Positions 36,721 to 44,775 of a DNA stretch of 64,000 nt are shown here, in pieces (positions within the stretch are counted from its first letter, which is position 1; every line of letters begins with the position of its first letter). The position numbers and the translations under genes are program-made. The stretch is from NCBI GenBank assembly GCA_030432695.1, contig JAUILN010000008.1, positions 186,001 through 250,000 of the forward strand, given 5' to 3'. Origin of the DNA: a bacterium. Its GTDB lineage: Bacteria; Planctomycetota; UBA1135; UBA2386. Below the pieces are notes generated by a model that ran no database searches, was not told the origin of the DNA, and worked only from the letters and a program-made list of their open reading frames with translations.

Positions 36721-38190
36721 TCAGCGCAATACGTCGACCAAGACCCGCAGCTCGGCATCGCTGGGAATCCATAGGGGAATGCGCGCCTCGACCACCTCAC
36801 CGTCACGCGAGCACGTGAACTCGTCCAGCAGCTCGTACACGGTTTCCGGAAGCTCCAAAGCCTCGGCCTGGGATTCGACGAGCCGCGGCAGTCCCTTCAC
36901 CTGCTGCTCGATGGTGGTTGCGAGGTTCTCGTTGGCGAAGCGCGCGCGGACGGTCCAGGCGGCGCCCTGTTGGTAGACCGGCGAGAACCCGAACACCTCG
37001 GGCAGGAGCTTCACGACCATCGACTCCTCGCCGAGTCCCGCCGGCAGCTCACCGACCACGCCGCGCACCGGGAGGTCGGCGAAGCTCGCGAGTCGCTCGG
37101 CGAGCAACGCGGCTCCCTCCGCGCCGAGTTCCGATCCGGGGACGCCGTCCATGCGAAGCGATGCACGGCGCGCGGTGACCTGCAGGCGCACCGCGCCGCC
37201 GGCGACCGAGATGCCGACTCCGGCGACCTGTTGCGCGTCGCCGCGCTCGACCTCGTGCGGGACGTCGAACCGCTCGAGACCGGCAGCCAGACTGGCGAGG
37301 TCGAAGGCTCCTTCGAGCGAAGCCCAGATCCGCGGCTCGCCGCGCTCGGGATCCACGAACACGCCGAACACCGAACGGTCGACGCGGTGGTCGCCGAACT
37401 CGCGAGCCACCTCCAGGCCGAGGATTCCCGGGAGGCAACTGAGCTGCAGACCTCCGGCGACCTGGGCTGGGCTGACCATTGCAGCTGCGGCTTCGATCTG
37501 CCACTCGGTGACGATCCGACCCGTACGCTCCGCGAGGTCCATGAGGGCCCGCGGCGGCGGCAGTCGGTGGCCCTCGCTGACCAGGACCACGAAGGCACCC
37601 TCTGGCATTTCGGACAGCGCGGTCACCAACGGCCGCAGGTTCGGGGCCGGCATCCCCTCGGTCAGCCCCGCGATGCGGGCGGCGGCGACGCGCGCGATAC
37701 GCCGGAGATCCTCCCCCTGCGCGGCATCCGCAGCGAGGACCTTCAGCGGTCCGATCGCCGGTCGCAGTCGCAGTTGCTCGGCGGCGTGGATCCAGATCCG
37801 GTACTGCCACCGCGCGACCCGGCCGGCGGTAGGCGGAGGCGGATCGCCCAGGCGAACCACCAGGTCCTCCTCGGACAGCCCGAGCTTCGCGGCGATGCCC
37901 GCGGCGTCGATCTGACCCGACAGCTCCGCACCACCCTGGAGCAACACCGAGAGAAAGCCGAGCGCGCCGAGATTCTGGAGTTGGTAGGAATCGGTGAACC
38001 GGACCACCCTGGTCGGGGCGTCGGTTCCGCCCCCAGCCGAAGGGTCGGGAGCGATGCAGAACGCGCCGGCGTCGTCGAACGACCAGGAGACCTCGGCGAG
38101 CGACTCGCGGTAGGTCTGGGCCGGGACGGTCCCGAGGAACAGCGCACCGAGCAAGGCGAGCAACGACGGACGGCGGAGCGGTTGCAGCAT
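36721..38190 (-). CDS. Secreted protein of unknown function
   Basis: 489 residues from ATG 38190, with a signal peptide (LALLGALFLGTVPAQ). The mature part is a mix of helices and strands with few Cys; a stretch around residues 185-245 (LTEGMPAPNLRPLVTALSEM) and repeated ARFANENLATTIEQQVKGL-like helices near the C-terminus are all that stand out. No recognised domain; similar architecture occurs in large planctomycete proteins that resemble the DUF3352 group (secreted, alternating alpha-beta), a loose comparison only. A TAGCAT element 6 nt before the ATG suggests its own leaderless promoter, separate from the FIST-kinase pair downstream. Confidence 0.75.
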   Translation of the reverse strand: MLQPLRRPSLLALLGALFLGTVPAQTYRESLAEVSWSFDDAGAFCIAPDPSAGGGTDAPTRVVRFTDSYQLQNLGALGFLSVLLQGGAELSGQIDAAGIAAKLGLSEEDLVVRLGDPPPPTAGRVARWQYRIWIHAAEQLRLRPAIGPLKVLAADAAQGEDLRRIARVAAARIAGLTEGMPAPNLRPLVTALSEMPEGAFVVLVSEGHRLPPPRALMDLAERTGRIVTEWQIEAAAAMVSPAQVAGGLQLSCLPGILGLEVAREFGDHRVDRSVFGVFVDPERGEPRIWASLEGAFDLASLAAGLERFDVPHEVERGDAQQVAGVGISVAGGAVRLQVTARRASLRMDGVPGSELGAEGAALLAERLASFADLPVRGVVGELPAGLGEESMVVKLLPEVFGFSPVYQQGAAWTVRARFANENLATTIEQQVKGLPRLVESQAEALELPETVYELLDEFTCSRDGEVVEARIPLWIPSDAELRVLVDVLR

Positions 38191-38196
38191 GGCCGG

Positions 38197-38202
38197 ATGC
38201 TA
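38197..38202 (-). promoter_or_regulatory. TAGCAT -10-like element, 6 nt before the start codon
   Basis: On the minus strand TAGCAT ends 6 nt before ATG 38190, the same spacing as several other genes here. No Shine-Dalgarno. Confidence 0.4.
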
Positions 38203-38223
38203 TCTGCTCTGACTGACTGAGAT

Positions 38224-38423
38224 TCACGACCAGCTGCTCTCGACCTCGAGGCGACCGCGGATCTCGCGTACACCGGTCTGCAACAGGCTCGCATCAAGCA
38301 CGTCCCATGACGCGACGAGCGTCTCCAGGAAGTCGTGGGCGCCCTCCAGCCACGGTGGACCACGGAATGGGAGGCGCGGCGGGCGAGGACGTGCTCGGTC
38401 AGACGGTCGACGTCGAGCGTCAT
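38224..38423 (-). pseudogene. Possible small gene broken by a 1-nt frameshift
   Basis: ATG 38423 has an excellent AGGAG five bases upstream and opens MTLDVDRLTEHVLAR. The natural-looking C-terminal part (LEGAHDFLETLVASW...RLEVESSWS, stop at 38224) lies in another frame. The span is 200 nt, so adding one base near 38375-38385 would give one 66-residue protein. It may be a recent frameshift, a sequencing error, or a false pattern. Family not recognised. The rest of the 38191-38631 gap holds nothing else beyond promoter-like elements. Confidence 0.35.
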
Positions 38424-38619
38424 GGGGTCTCCTGGAGACAGTGCACCGAGGACCCGGGAGGGTCGAACGAACCGGGGCGCGCACCGCGACCCAACTGGCG
38501 GACGCCCGCCGCGGCGAGGACTCGGTGACCGGTTCCATGCAATCCACGGCGCGCCGGGTCGCCAGGTCGACGTCCCGACCGACGTTCCGCCAACGATGCT
38601 CGCGACGCTCCCTACCCGC

Positions 38620-38625
38620 TACACT
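38620..38625 (+). promoter_or_regulatory. TACACT -10-like element, 6 nt before the start codon
   Basis: TACACT ends 6 nt before ATG 38632, no Shine-Dalgarno, implying a leaderless transcript. No ARG-box-like site was seen here. Confidence 0.4.
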
Positions 38626-38631
38626 GCGCCG

Positions 38632-39159
38632 ATGCCCGATCTGGTGATCCGTGACGCCAAGGTCTCCGACGCCGGCCGCATCATGCAGCTCGTCAACGCG
38701 CTGGCGCTGCGCCAGGTGATGCTGCCGCGCTCGCCGGCTTCGGTGATCGAACACATCCGCGACTTCGTCATCGCCGAGCTCGACGGCCAGTTCGTCGGCT
38801 GCGGTTCGCTGCACATCGTCTGGTCGGACATGGCCGAGATCCGCTCCATCGCGGTCGACCCCGACGTGCAGCGCGACGGCATCGGCCGGCGGATGGCCGA
38901 GCACCTGATCGAGGTGGCGCGCCAGCTCGAGGTGCCGAAGGTCTACGCGTTCACCTACGTGCCGGGCTTCTTCGAGAAGCTGGGCTTCCACGTGGTGCAG
39001 CACCAGGAGCTGCCGCACAAGATGTTCAACGACTGCAAGAACTGCCCGAAGTTCACCGCGTGCGACGAGATCGCGATGATCCGGGTGCTGCGCGAGCCGA
39101 CCGACGCCGAACGCGAGGCCGGCAGCTCGCTGCCGAGTCGGCCGATCCGGATCGGCTGA
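38632..39159 (+). CDS. GNAT acetyltransferase of the short N-acetylglutamate synthase type
   Basis: 175 residues from ATG 38632. A GNAT fold: motif A with VQRDGIGRRMAEHLIE for acetyl-CoA, and FFEKLGF near the end. The stretch HKMFNDCKNCPKFTACDE is the hallmark of the short ArgA/NAGS type found alone in actinobacteria (Rv2747 type) and fused to ArgH in others. It would catalyse acetyl-CoA plus glutamate to N-acetylglutamate, the first, anaplerotic step of arginine synthesis. This fits the arg cluster 13 kb upstream, which lacks argA. Because argJ is also present (53091), acetyl groups can be recycled and this enzyme would only need to top up the pool. The Cys trio may sense redox or metal; inferred. 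Confidence 0.85.
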   Translation: MPDLVIRDAKVSDAGRIMQLVNALALRQVMLPRSPASVIEHIRDFVIAELDGQFVGCGSLHIVWSDMAEIRSIAVDPDVQRDGIGRRMAEHLIEVARQLEVPKVYAFTYVPGFFEKLGFHVVQHQELPHKMFNDCKNCPKFTACDEIAMIRVLREPTDAEREAGSSLPSRPIRIG

Positions 39160-39179
39160 TCGGCTGGTCGGCTGGTCGG
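39151..39179 (+). repeat. Octamer tandem repeat across a stop codon
   Basis: ATCGGCTG, ATCGGCTG, GTCGGCTG and GTCGG follow each other from 39151. The acetyltransferase stop TGA (39157-39159) lies inside, so copy-number change would alter the C-terminus. Confidence 0.85.
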
Positions 39180-39267
39180 TGCCGCGCCGCAGAATCTGCA
39201 GAAACCGGTAGCCGCCGTTCTGGCGGATCTCGTTTCGCGGGATCGGAACCCCGACCCACCGATCCCG

Positions 39268-40716
39268 ATGCGAACCACCCGCTCCCTCCTCGCGGCCGCT
39301 CTGCTCCCCGCCGCACTCGCCGCTCCCTGCACCGCGCAGTCCGTCTACGGCGACGCCACCCCGGGCAGCGCCGGCATCGCGCCAGAGATCTGGCTCCGCA
39401 GCAGCGCGTTCCCGGGCAACTCCGCCCTGACCATCCGCCTCGACCGGGCCCTCGGCGGCGCCCCCGCGGTGGTCGCCTTCGGCCTGCAGCGGGCCCGGAT
39501 TCCGCTGCTCGGTGTCGACCTGCTGGTCCAGTCGCTGTTCGCCGCCGACCTCGGACCGGTCCAGGGACCGGGCGGCCAACCCGGCACCGGCTGGTTCGAC
39601 CTGAACCTCGCCGTGCCCAACGACCCGAACCTCCCCGGCCTGCGGTTCTGCTTCCAGTACCTGGTGCTCGACCCGGGCGCCGCGCAGGGCCTCGCCGCCA
39701 CCGCCGGCCTGGAGGTCCCGGTGGTCCGCCCACCGCTGATCGTGGCCTGTGGCTCGGCCGGCACGCTCGACCCGGTGATCGCCTACGACCCGCTGCTCGG
39801 CACGGTGACCGACTGGAACACCGTGCTCGGCGTGAACAACCCGACCGACGTGCAGTTCACCCCCGACGGCAGCCTGGCGGTGGTCGCCTCGGCGCTCGGC
39901 CGCCAGTTCGTGATCGCCGACGCCACCAACGGCGGTGCGCGCCTCGCCGCGGTGACCACGCCGGGCACGCCGAACTCGGCGGCGATCACCCCCGATGGGC
40001 GTCGTGCCTACGCGATCACCGGCGGCACCCAGGGCTCGCAGGTCGCGGCGATCCACGTCCTCGACCTCGATCCCGCGTCGCCGACCTTCGGCCGCGAACT
40101 CGGCCAGGTCGCCGGCCTGCCCGCCGGCGTCGACCAGTTGGAAGGCTGCGAGGTCTCCACCGACGGCCGCGTGCTCACGGCGAGCAACCTCGGCCTCGGC
40201 CAGACGCCGTACCTGTTCGTGATCGACATCGCGGCCGGTAGCCCGACCCGCGACCGGGTGGTCCACACCCTGCAACTGCCGGCCTACTGCACCGACGCCG
40301 TGCCGAGTCCCGACGGCCGACTCGCCTACGCAGCACTGGCGCCGCTGACCGGTCCCGGCAGCGTGATGGTCTTCGACACCACCACCGGCCTGCCCACCGC
40401 GGTGGTGCCGAACGTCGGCCGCTTCCCCACCGACATCGACCTCGACCCGCTCGGCCGCTTCGCCTACCTGGCCTGCGGCGTATCGGGCGAGGTGGTCCGC
40501 GTCGACCTGCGCACCGACACCGGCACCTTCGGCGCGACCCTCGCGACCCCAGGCCTCAGCCAGCCGTTCGCGCTGGCGCTGGCCAGCGACGGCGCGACGC
40601 TGTGGACCACCCAGCAGAACGGCACCGACATCGTGCAGATCGACGCCTACAGCATGCAGATCCTCGGCCGGCAGGCCGTCGGCCCGGCGGCCTACGCGGC
40701 GATCGACGTGCGGTGA
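39268..40716 (+). CDS. Secreted beta-propeller protein (YVTN-like repeats)
   Basis: 482 residues from ATG 39268; signal peptide with LLAAALLPAALAAPCTA. Residues about 25-150 are a beta-sandwich (PGNSALTIRL...LLGVDLLVQSLF...QYLVLDPGAAQGLAAT), the module that also appears in other secreted proteins of the window. From about 155 to the end there are seven-bladed-propeller-like repeats with the pattern PTDVQFTPDGSLAVVAS, PNSAAITPDGRRAYAIT and PFALALASDGATLWTT, the YVTN/40-residue type common in surface proteins. No enzymatic residues were identified. It is probably extracellular and may bind surface polymers. Confidence 0.8.
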   Translation: MRTTRSLLAAALLPAALAAPCTAQSVYGDATPGSAGIAPEIWLRSSAFPGNSALTIRLDRALGGAPAVVAFGLQRARIPLLGVDLLVQSLFAADLGPVQGPGGQPGTGWFDLNLAVPNDPNLPGLRFCFQYLVLDPGAAQGLAATAGLEVPVVRPPLIVACGSAGTLDPVIAYDPLLGTVTDWNTVLGVNNPTDVQFTPDGSLAVVASALGRQFVIADATNGGARLAAVTTPGTPNSAAITPDGRRAYAITGGTQGSQVAAIHVLDLDPASPTFGRELGQVAGLPAGVDQLEGCEVSTDGRVLTASNLGLGQTPYLFVIDIAAGSPTRDRVVHTLQLPAYCTDAVPSPDGRLAYAALAPLTGPGSVMVFDTTTGLPTAVVPNVGRFPTDIDLDPLGRFAYLACGVSGEVVRVDLRTDTGTFGATLATPGLSQPFALALASDGATLWTTQQNGTDIVQIDAYSMQILGRQAVGPAAYAAIDVR

Positions 40717-40768
40717 TCGTCGGCGAGGCCGCGCTGCCCGTGTTGTTCGGATCGACTCCTCCCGAGAA

Positions 40769-43414
40769 TCAGCGCTCGCGCGCCAGCCAACTCTCGAGGA
40801 TCCGCACCGGCTGGCTGCCGTCGCCCGCCCGCGCCCGCACCTCCTCGAGCAAGGACTCGAGCTGCGCGCGCACCCCGGGATCCTCGCCGCGCCGCAGCGC
40901 GACCCGCGGCTCGCCGGCGGCGAACAACCAGCGCTCGGCCCGGCCCTCGGGGATGCGCGCCTCGGCGATGCGCCGCGCGGTCGCATAGTGCTCGCCCGCG
41001 CCGTTCAGATCACCGAAGCCGAACAGGATCCCGGCCAGTTGGAAGTGCGCGTTGGCGGTCGCCTCGCTCGGCTCGGCCTCGATGCGGGCGCGGATCTCCA
41101 GCACTTCCTCGAGCAGACGCCGCGCTTCGGCGGCCCGGTCGAGCTGGTCGAGTTGGTTCGGCAGGGTGTCGATCGACTGCAGCAGCGCGGCAGCCAGGTT
41201 GCTCTGCGTCTGCAGCGTCTCGTGCGCGGCGGAACCGAGCAGGGTGCGGCGGGCGGCCAGCACCTCGCGACCGAGTGTGATGGCCTGGTCGAGGCGGCCG
41301 GCGCGCAGGTGCAGCGAGGCGAGGTTGTGCGCCGCGGTCCAGGTCCGCGCGTCGTCGAGGCCGAGGATGTCGCGCTGCGCGGCGAAGGCCACCTCGAGTT
41401 CCTCGCGGGCCCGCTCGCTCTCACCCTGTTCGATCAGCACGGTGGCCAGGTTGCCGCGGGCGGTGCTGGTGCTCGGGTGCCGCTCGCCGAAGCGCGCCAA
41501 CCGGTAGCGGACCACCTGTTCGAGCTGGTCGCGGGCCTCGTCCAGACGACCGAGTGCGCGCAGGCACAGCGCCGCGTTGTTGCGCAGCGAGGCCACCACG
41601 TCGCCGTCGGCCCGCTCGCCGTGCTCGGCCACGTCGCCGAGCGCACGCTCGAAGATGCCGAGTGCCGCCGCGTCGTCGCCCCGGGTCGCCAGGGCCTGGC
41701 CGTAGGCGTTCTCGGCACGCAGCCGCGCCGGGTCACCGGGTAGCAGTGCTGCACGCTGGCGGTCGTGGAAGTCGCGGAGCGCGGCGAGGTCCTGGTCGCC
41801 GGCGACGGTCGCGGTGCGGCTCGACAGGAGCCCCATCTCCAGCTTGTCGATCCGCGCCCGATCGGCAGTGGGATCGGCGCGCAGCAGCTCGAGCGCGCGC
41901 TGCAGATGCGGCGCGGCGCGGGCGTGGTCGCCGAGCTGCAGCAGCACCTCGCCGAGCACCGCGCGCAGCTCCGCCTCGACGGCGGGCGCCGGTGGGTCGT
42001 CGTCGAGACGATCGGCCGCGCGGCGCAGCACGTCGCCGAGGCGGACCTCGGGGCCGAGCCCCGCGAACGGGTCGGCGTCGTAGAGCATCGCCACCAGGAA
42101 GTCGCGCTCCCACGCCGCGTCGGCCCGGGCCCGTTCGGCGCGCAGCAGGCCGAGGGTGGTGCCCGCGGCGCCGGCGAGCAGTGACACGACCAGCAGCAGC
42201 ACCGCGACCGCGAGCAGGCGATTGCGGCCGGCCCAGCGCTGCAGCAGGTAGACGCCGCTCGGGCGCCGCGCGGCGATCGGCTCGCCCCGCGTCTGGCGGC
42301 GCAGGTCGGCCGCCAACGCGGCGGCGGACTCGTAGCGTTCGGCGGGATCCTTGGCGAGCGCCTTGCCGAGCACGGTGCACAGGTCGACCGGCACGCGGGC
42401 CGTGCGCAACGCCGCGCGGTCGGGTGGGGCCTCGGCGATGGTGCGCGCGACCGCCACCAGACTCCGGCCGTCGACCGGATAGGGCAGGCGGCCGGTGAGC
42501 AGCTCGAACAGCAGCACGCCGAGCGAGTAGACGTCGCTGCGGGTGTCGACCTCGGCATCGCCCGAGGAGGCCTGCTCGGGACTCATGTAGGCCGGCGTGC
42601 CGACCAGCCGACCCGCCAGGGTGTGCGCGGTCGACAGCTCCGGGTCGACGTCGAGGGTCCGCGCCACCCCGAAGTCGATGACCTTGGGACGCCCCTGCCC
42701 GTCGACCAGCACGTTGCCCGGCTTCAGGTCGCGGTGCACCACGCCCTTGGTGTGCCCGTGGTGGACCGCGTCGCAGACCTGCGCCAGCAGCTCCACCACC
42801 GCGGCCCGCGGCAGTTCCCGCGCCGCCGCGGTGATCGGCCGCGCGCCCGCGACGAACTCCATCGCGAACCACGGCAACTCGCGGCCCTCGTGGCGGGTGG
42901 TGCCCGAGGCGTAGACCTCGGCGATCGCGGGGTGGCGCAGGTGGGCGAGGATGCGGGCCTCGTGGCGGAAGGCGCGGCGCACGTGCTCGCCCTCGAGATG
43001 GGTCGCGAGGATCTTCAGCGCGACCGGGCGCGCCGGCTCGTCCTGCCGCGCGCGGTGCACCGTTCCCATGCCGCCCGCCGCGAGCACGCCTTCGATCGTG
43101 AACGCACCGAGCCGCGTCCCGGCCGGCAGCGGATCGACCCAGCTCGCATCGGCGACCCCCTGCAGCACGGTGGCCGACTCGTCGAGGCGGCGGTCGAAGC
43201 CGAGCGGGGTGGTGCGCAGCGGGTCGACGTCCGCCGCGTCCACGGCATCGTCGTCGTCGTCGGGCTCGTGCAACGCCAGCAACTCGGCGAGTTCGGCGGC
43301 GAGGTCCGGGTCGTCGGCGCGGCAGGCCGCGAGCAATGCTTCGCGTTCGCCGCCCGACAGGTCCGCCGCGCGGTCGAACAGCTCGCGGAGACGGCGCGCC
43401 CGCGAACCACTCAC
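40769..43414 (-). CDS. Membrane Ser/Thr protein kinase with TPR repeats
   Basis: 881 residues from GTG 43414, which overlaps the sigma-factor stop by 4 bp. The Hanks-type kinase domain lies at about 100-375: glycine loop LAAGGMGTVHRA, Lys134 in VALKIL, catalytic HRDLKPGN (Asp228), DFG (Asp246) and GTPAYMSPEQ. One transmembrane helix follows at about 399-421. The C-terminal 440 residues are TPR repeats, outside the membrane. In this family (a fusion typical of Planctomycetota and related phyla) the kinase is paired with an ECF sigma factor, which it controls or is controlled by; here the pair is encoded in one overlapping unit. Confidence 0.94.
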   Translation of the reverse strand: MSGSRARRLRELFDRAADLSGGEREALLAACRADDPDLAAELAELLALHEPDDDDDAVDAADVDPLRTTPLGFDRRLDESATVLQGVADASWVDPLPAGTRLGAFTIEGVLAAGGMGTVHRARQDEPARPVALKILATHLEGEHVRRAFRHEARILAHLRHPAIAEVYASGTTRHEGRELPWFAMEFVAGARPITAAARELPRAAVVELLAQVCDAVHHGHTKGVVHRDLKPGNVLVDGQGRPKVIDFGVARTLDVDPELSTAHTLAGRLVGTPAYMSPEQASSGDAEVDTRSDVYSLGVLLFELLTGRLPYPVDGRSLVAVARTIAEAPPDRAALRTARVPVDLCTVLGKALAKDPAERYESAAALAADLRRQTRGEPIAARRPSGVYLLQRWAGRNRLLAVAVLLLVVSLLAGAAGTTLGLLRAERARADAAWERDFLVAMLYDADPFAGLGPEVRLGDVLRRAADRLDDDPPAPAVEAELRAVLGEVLLQLGDHARAAPHLQRALELLRADPTADRARIDKLEMGLLSSRTATVAGDQDLAALRDFHDRQRAALLPGDPARLRAENAYGQALATRGDDAAALGIFERALGDVAEHGERADGDVVASLRNNAALCLRALGRLDEARDQLEQVVRYRLARFGERHPSTSTARGNLATVLIEQGESERAREELEVAFAAQRDILGLDDARTWTAAHNLASLHLRAGRLDQAITLGREVLAARRTLLGSAAHETLQTQSNLAAALLQSIDTLPNQLDQLDRAAEARRLLEEVLEIRARIEAEPSEATANAHFQLAGILFGFGDLNGAGEHYATARRIAEARIPEGRAERWLFAAGEPRVALRRGEDPGVRAQLESLLEEVRARAGDGSQPVRILESWLARER

Positions 43415-44022
43415 CGCTCCGCCTCCCCGGTCCGCCCGTCGTGCAGCTCGCGCCGCAGCCAGGCGCGCGCGAACGCCCAGTCCTTCTTCACCTTGCCCGG
43501 CGAGACCTCGAGTTGCCGCGCGGTCTCCTCGACGCCCAGCCCGCACAGGAACCGCAGCGAGGCCACCGCCGCGGCGTCGGGCGAGGCCTGCTCCAGCCGC
43601 TCGAGCGCCTCGCCGAGGGCCAGTGCGTCGAGCAGGCGGTCGCGCGGATCGTCGATCCGACCCTCCCCCTCGGCGAGGGGCACCTGCCGCACCGCGCCAC
43701 CGTGGCGCAGGGCCCGCAGGCGACGGGCCCGGTCGACCAGCACCGAACGCATCGCCAGCACCGCGGCGCCCAGGAAGTGCGCGCGGTCGCGGAACCCGTC
43801 CGGACGACCCTGGAGGCGGATCCAGGCCTCGTGGACCAGCCCGGTCGGCTGCAGCGACTCGGCCCCCGAGCGGGCGATGCGCCGCCCGGCCAGCGCGCGC
43901 AGCTCGCGGTAGAGCACCGGCGCGACCGCCTCGAGCGCCGCCTCGTCGCCGGCCTGCCAGCGCTCCAGCAGTGCGGTGACCTGCGCCGCGGAGGTCGGTC
44001 GGTCGACGGGATCGCTCGTCAT
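43411..44022 (-). CDS. ECF sigma factor of the Ser/Thr-kinase-associated subfamily
   Basis: 203 residues from ATG 44022. The sigma-2 region has LYRELRALAGRRIAR and LQPTGLVHEAWIRLQG, the mark of the TIGR02999-type ECF sigma factors linked to protein kinases; the sigma-4 helix-turn-helix includes VEETARQLEVSPGKVKKDW. It replaces the housekeeping sigma in RNA polymerase to read a stress or surface regulon. The kinase gene overlaps by 4 bp (GTGA), so both are made in a fixed ratio; there is no anti-sigma factor gene. A TAGACT element (44044-44049, minus) is 21 nt before the start. Confidence 0.93.
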   Translation of the reverse strand: MTSDPVDRPTSAAQVTALLERWQAGDEAALEAVAPVLYRELRALAGRRIARSGAESLQPTGLVHEAWIRLQGRPDGFRDRAHFLGAAVLAMRSVLVDRARRLRALRHGGAVRQVPLAEGEGRIDDPRDRLLDALALGEALERLEQASPDAAAVASLRFLCGLGVEETARQLEVSPGKVKKDWAFARAWLRRELHDGRTGEAER

Positions 44023-44043
44023 GGCGGGGCGGAGACCGGGTCG

Positions 44044-44049
44044 AGTCTA
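44044..44049 (-). promoter_or_regulatory. TAGACT -10-like element for the sigma-kinase pair
   Basis: TAGACT on the minus strand ends 21 nt before ATG 44022; a short leader of about 14 nt would follow. No matching -35 was found. Confidence 0.3.
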
Positions 44050-44142
44050 CCCATCGGGTGGATCGACAGGCACCGCGGGACCGCGTGAAGCGCCGCCGAC
44101 GAATTGCCCGGGCACGGGACTCCCCCGAGTCTCGCGCCCGGC

Positions 44143-44148
44143 TAGGAT
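44143..44148 (+). promoter_or_regulatory. TAGGAT -10-like element, 6 nt before the start codon
   Basis: TAGGAT ends 6 nt before GTG 44155, with no Shine-Dalgarno. It faces away from the sigma-kinase promoter in the 132-bp divergent gap. Confidence 0.4.
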
Positions 44149-44154
44149 CACGGC

Positions 44155-44544
44155 GTGGAACGCATCGAACTCTCCGAAGTGGCCCAGAGCCTCGACGACA
44201 TCATCCATCTGGTCGCAGGCAGCCGACACCGGGTCGTCGTCGAGGACGACGGCAAGCCCTGCGGCGCGTTCGTGTCGATCTCCGACCTGGAGCTGCTCGA
44301 CCACCTGGCCCACGACCCCAAGCACGAGACGCGCATCAAGGACATGGAGGCGCTGCGCAAGGCCGCGGTGGCGCGCACCGCGTTCCCCGCTGGCGGCCGG
44401 GTGCGCCTCACCGAGGACGGCAAGGACTCGGTTGGCCTGGTGCCCGCGAAGGACGTCGACACCCTGGAGATGCTCGACGCGCGCCTGCAGATGGAGGCGG
44501 CGCGGCGGATGCTCGAGGACGAGATGAAGCGCGCGGGGGATTGA
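44155..44544 (+). CDS. Phd/YefM-like small protein
   Basis: 129 residues from GTG 44155. Residues 1-50 (IELSEVAQSLDDIIHLVAG...VVVEDDGKPCGAFVSISDLELLD) resemble the Phd/YefM antitoxin fold, where this part forms a beta-alpha DNA-binding dimer. Residues 80-110 (GRVRLTEDGKDSVGLVPAKDVDTLEML) look like a degenerate second copy, followed by a charged helix. No toxin gene (ParE, Doc or RelE type) is adjacent; the next open frame downstream is a decayed ATPase. It may be an orphan antitoxin or a free-standing regulator. Confidence 0.6.
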   Translation: MERIELSEVAQSLDDIIHLVAGSRHRVVVEDDGKPCGAFVSISDLELLDHLAHDPKHETRIKDMEALRKAAVARTAFPAGGRVRLTEDGKDSVGLVPAKDVDTLEMLDARLQMEAARRMLEDEMKRAGD

Positions 44545-44740
44545 GGCGGGCCGCGAGGGGAACGGCCCGCAGCGACGCCGCGATCCGCGCCTTCGACCGA
44601 CCAACAGCGAGTTCGACGCGGTCGCCTGGCCACCAACCGCCTCGATCAGGGAGTCTCTCGCTCGGTGGCCCACGCGGGCCAGCGCGTGGGCGTCGAGGCG
44701 CCGCGCATCCGGACTCTCGCAGCCGCGCTCCGCCAGTCCC

Positions 44741-44771
44741 TGCAATCTGCAAATTGAAGTTGCAGATTGCA
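44741..44771. promoter_or_regulatory. Perfect 12-bp inverted repeat, operator-like
   Basis: TGCAATCTGCAA (44741-44752) and its exact reverse complement TTGCAGATTGCA (44760-44771) with a 7-bp spacer. AT-rich against a high-GC background and immediately before GTG 44776 of the ATPase remnant, as expected of an autoregulator or promoter operator. Its sequence differs from the argR operator. Confidence 0.65.
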
Positions 44772-44775
44772 AACC

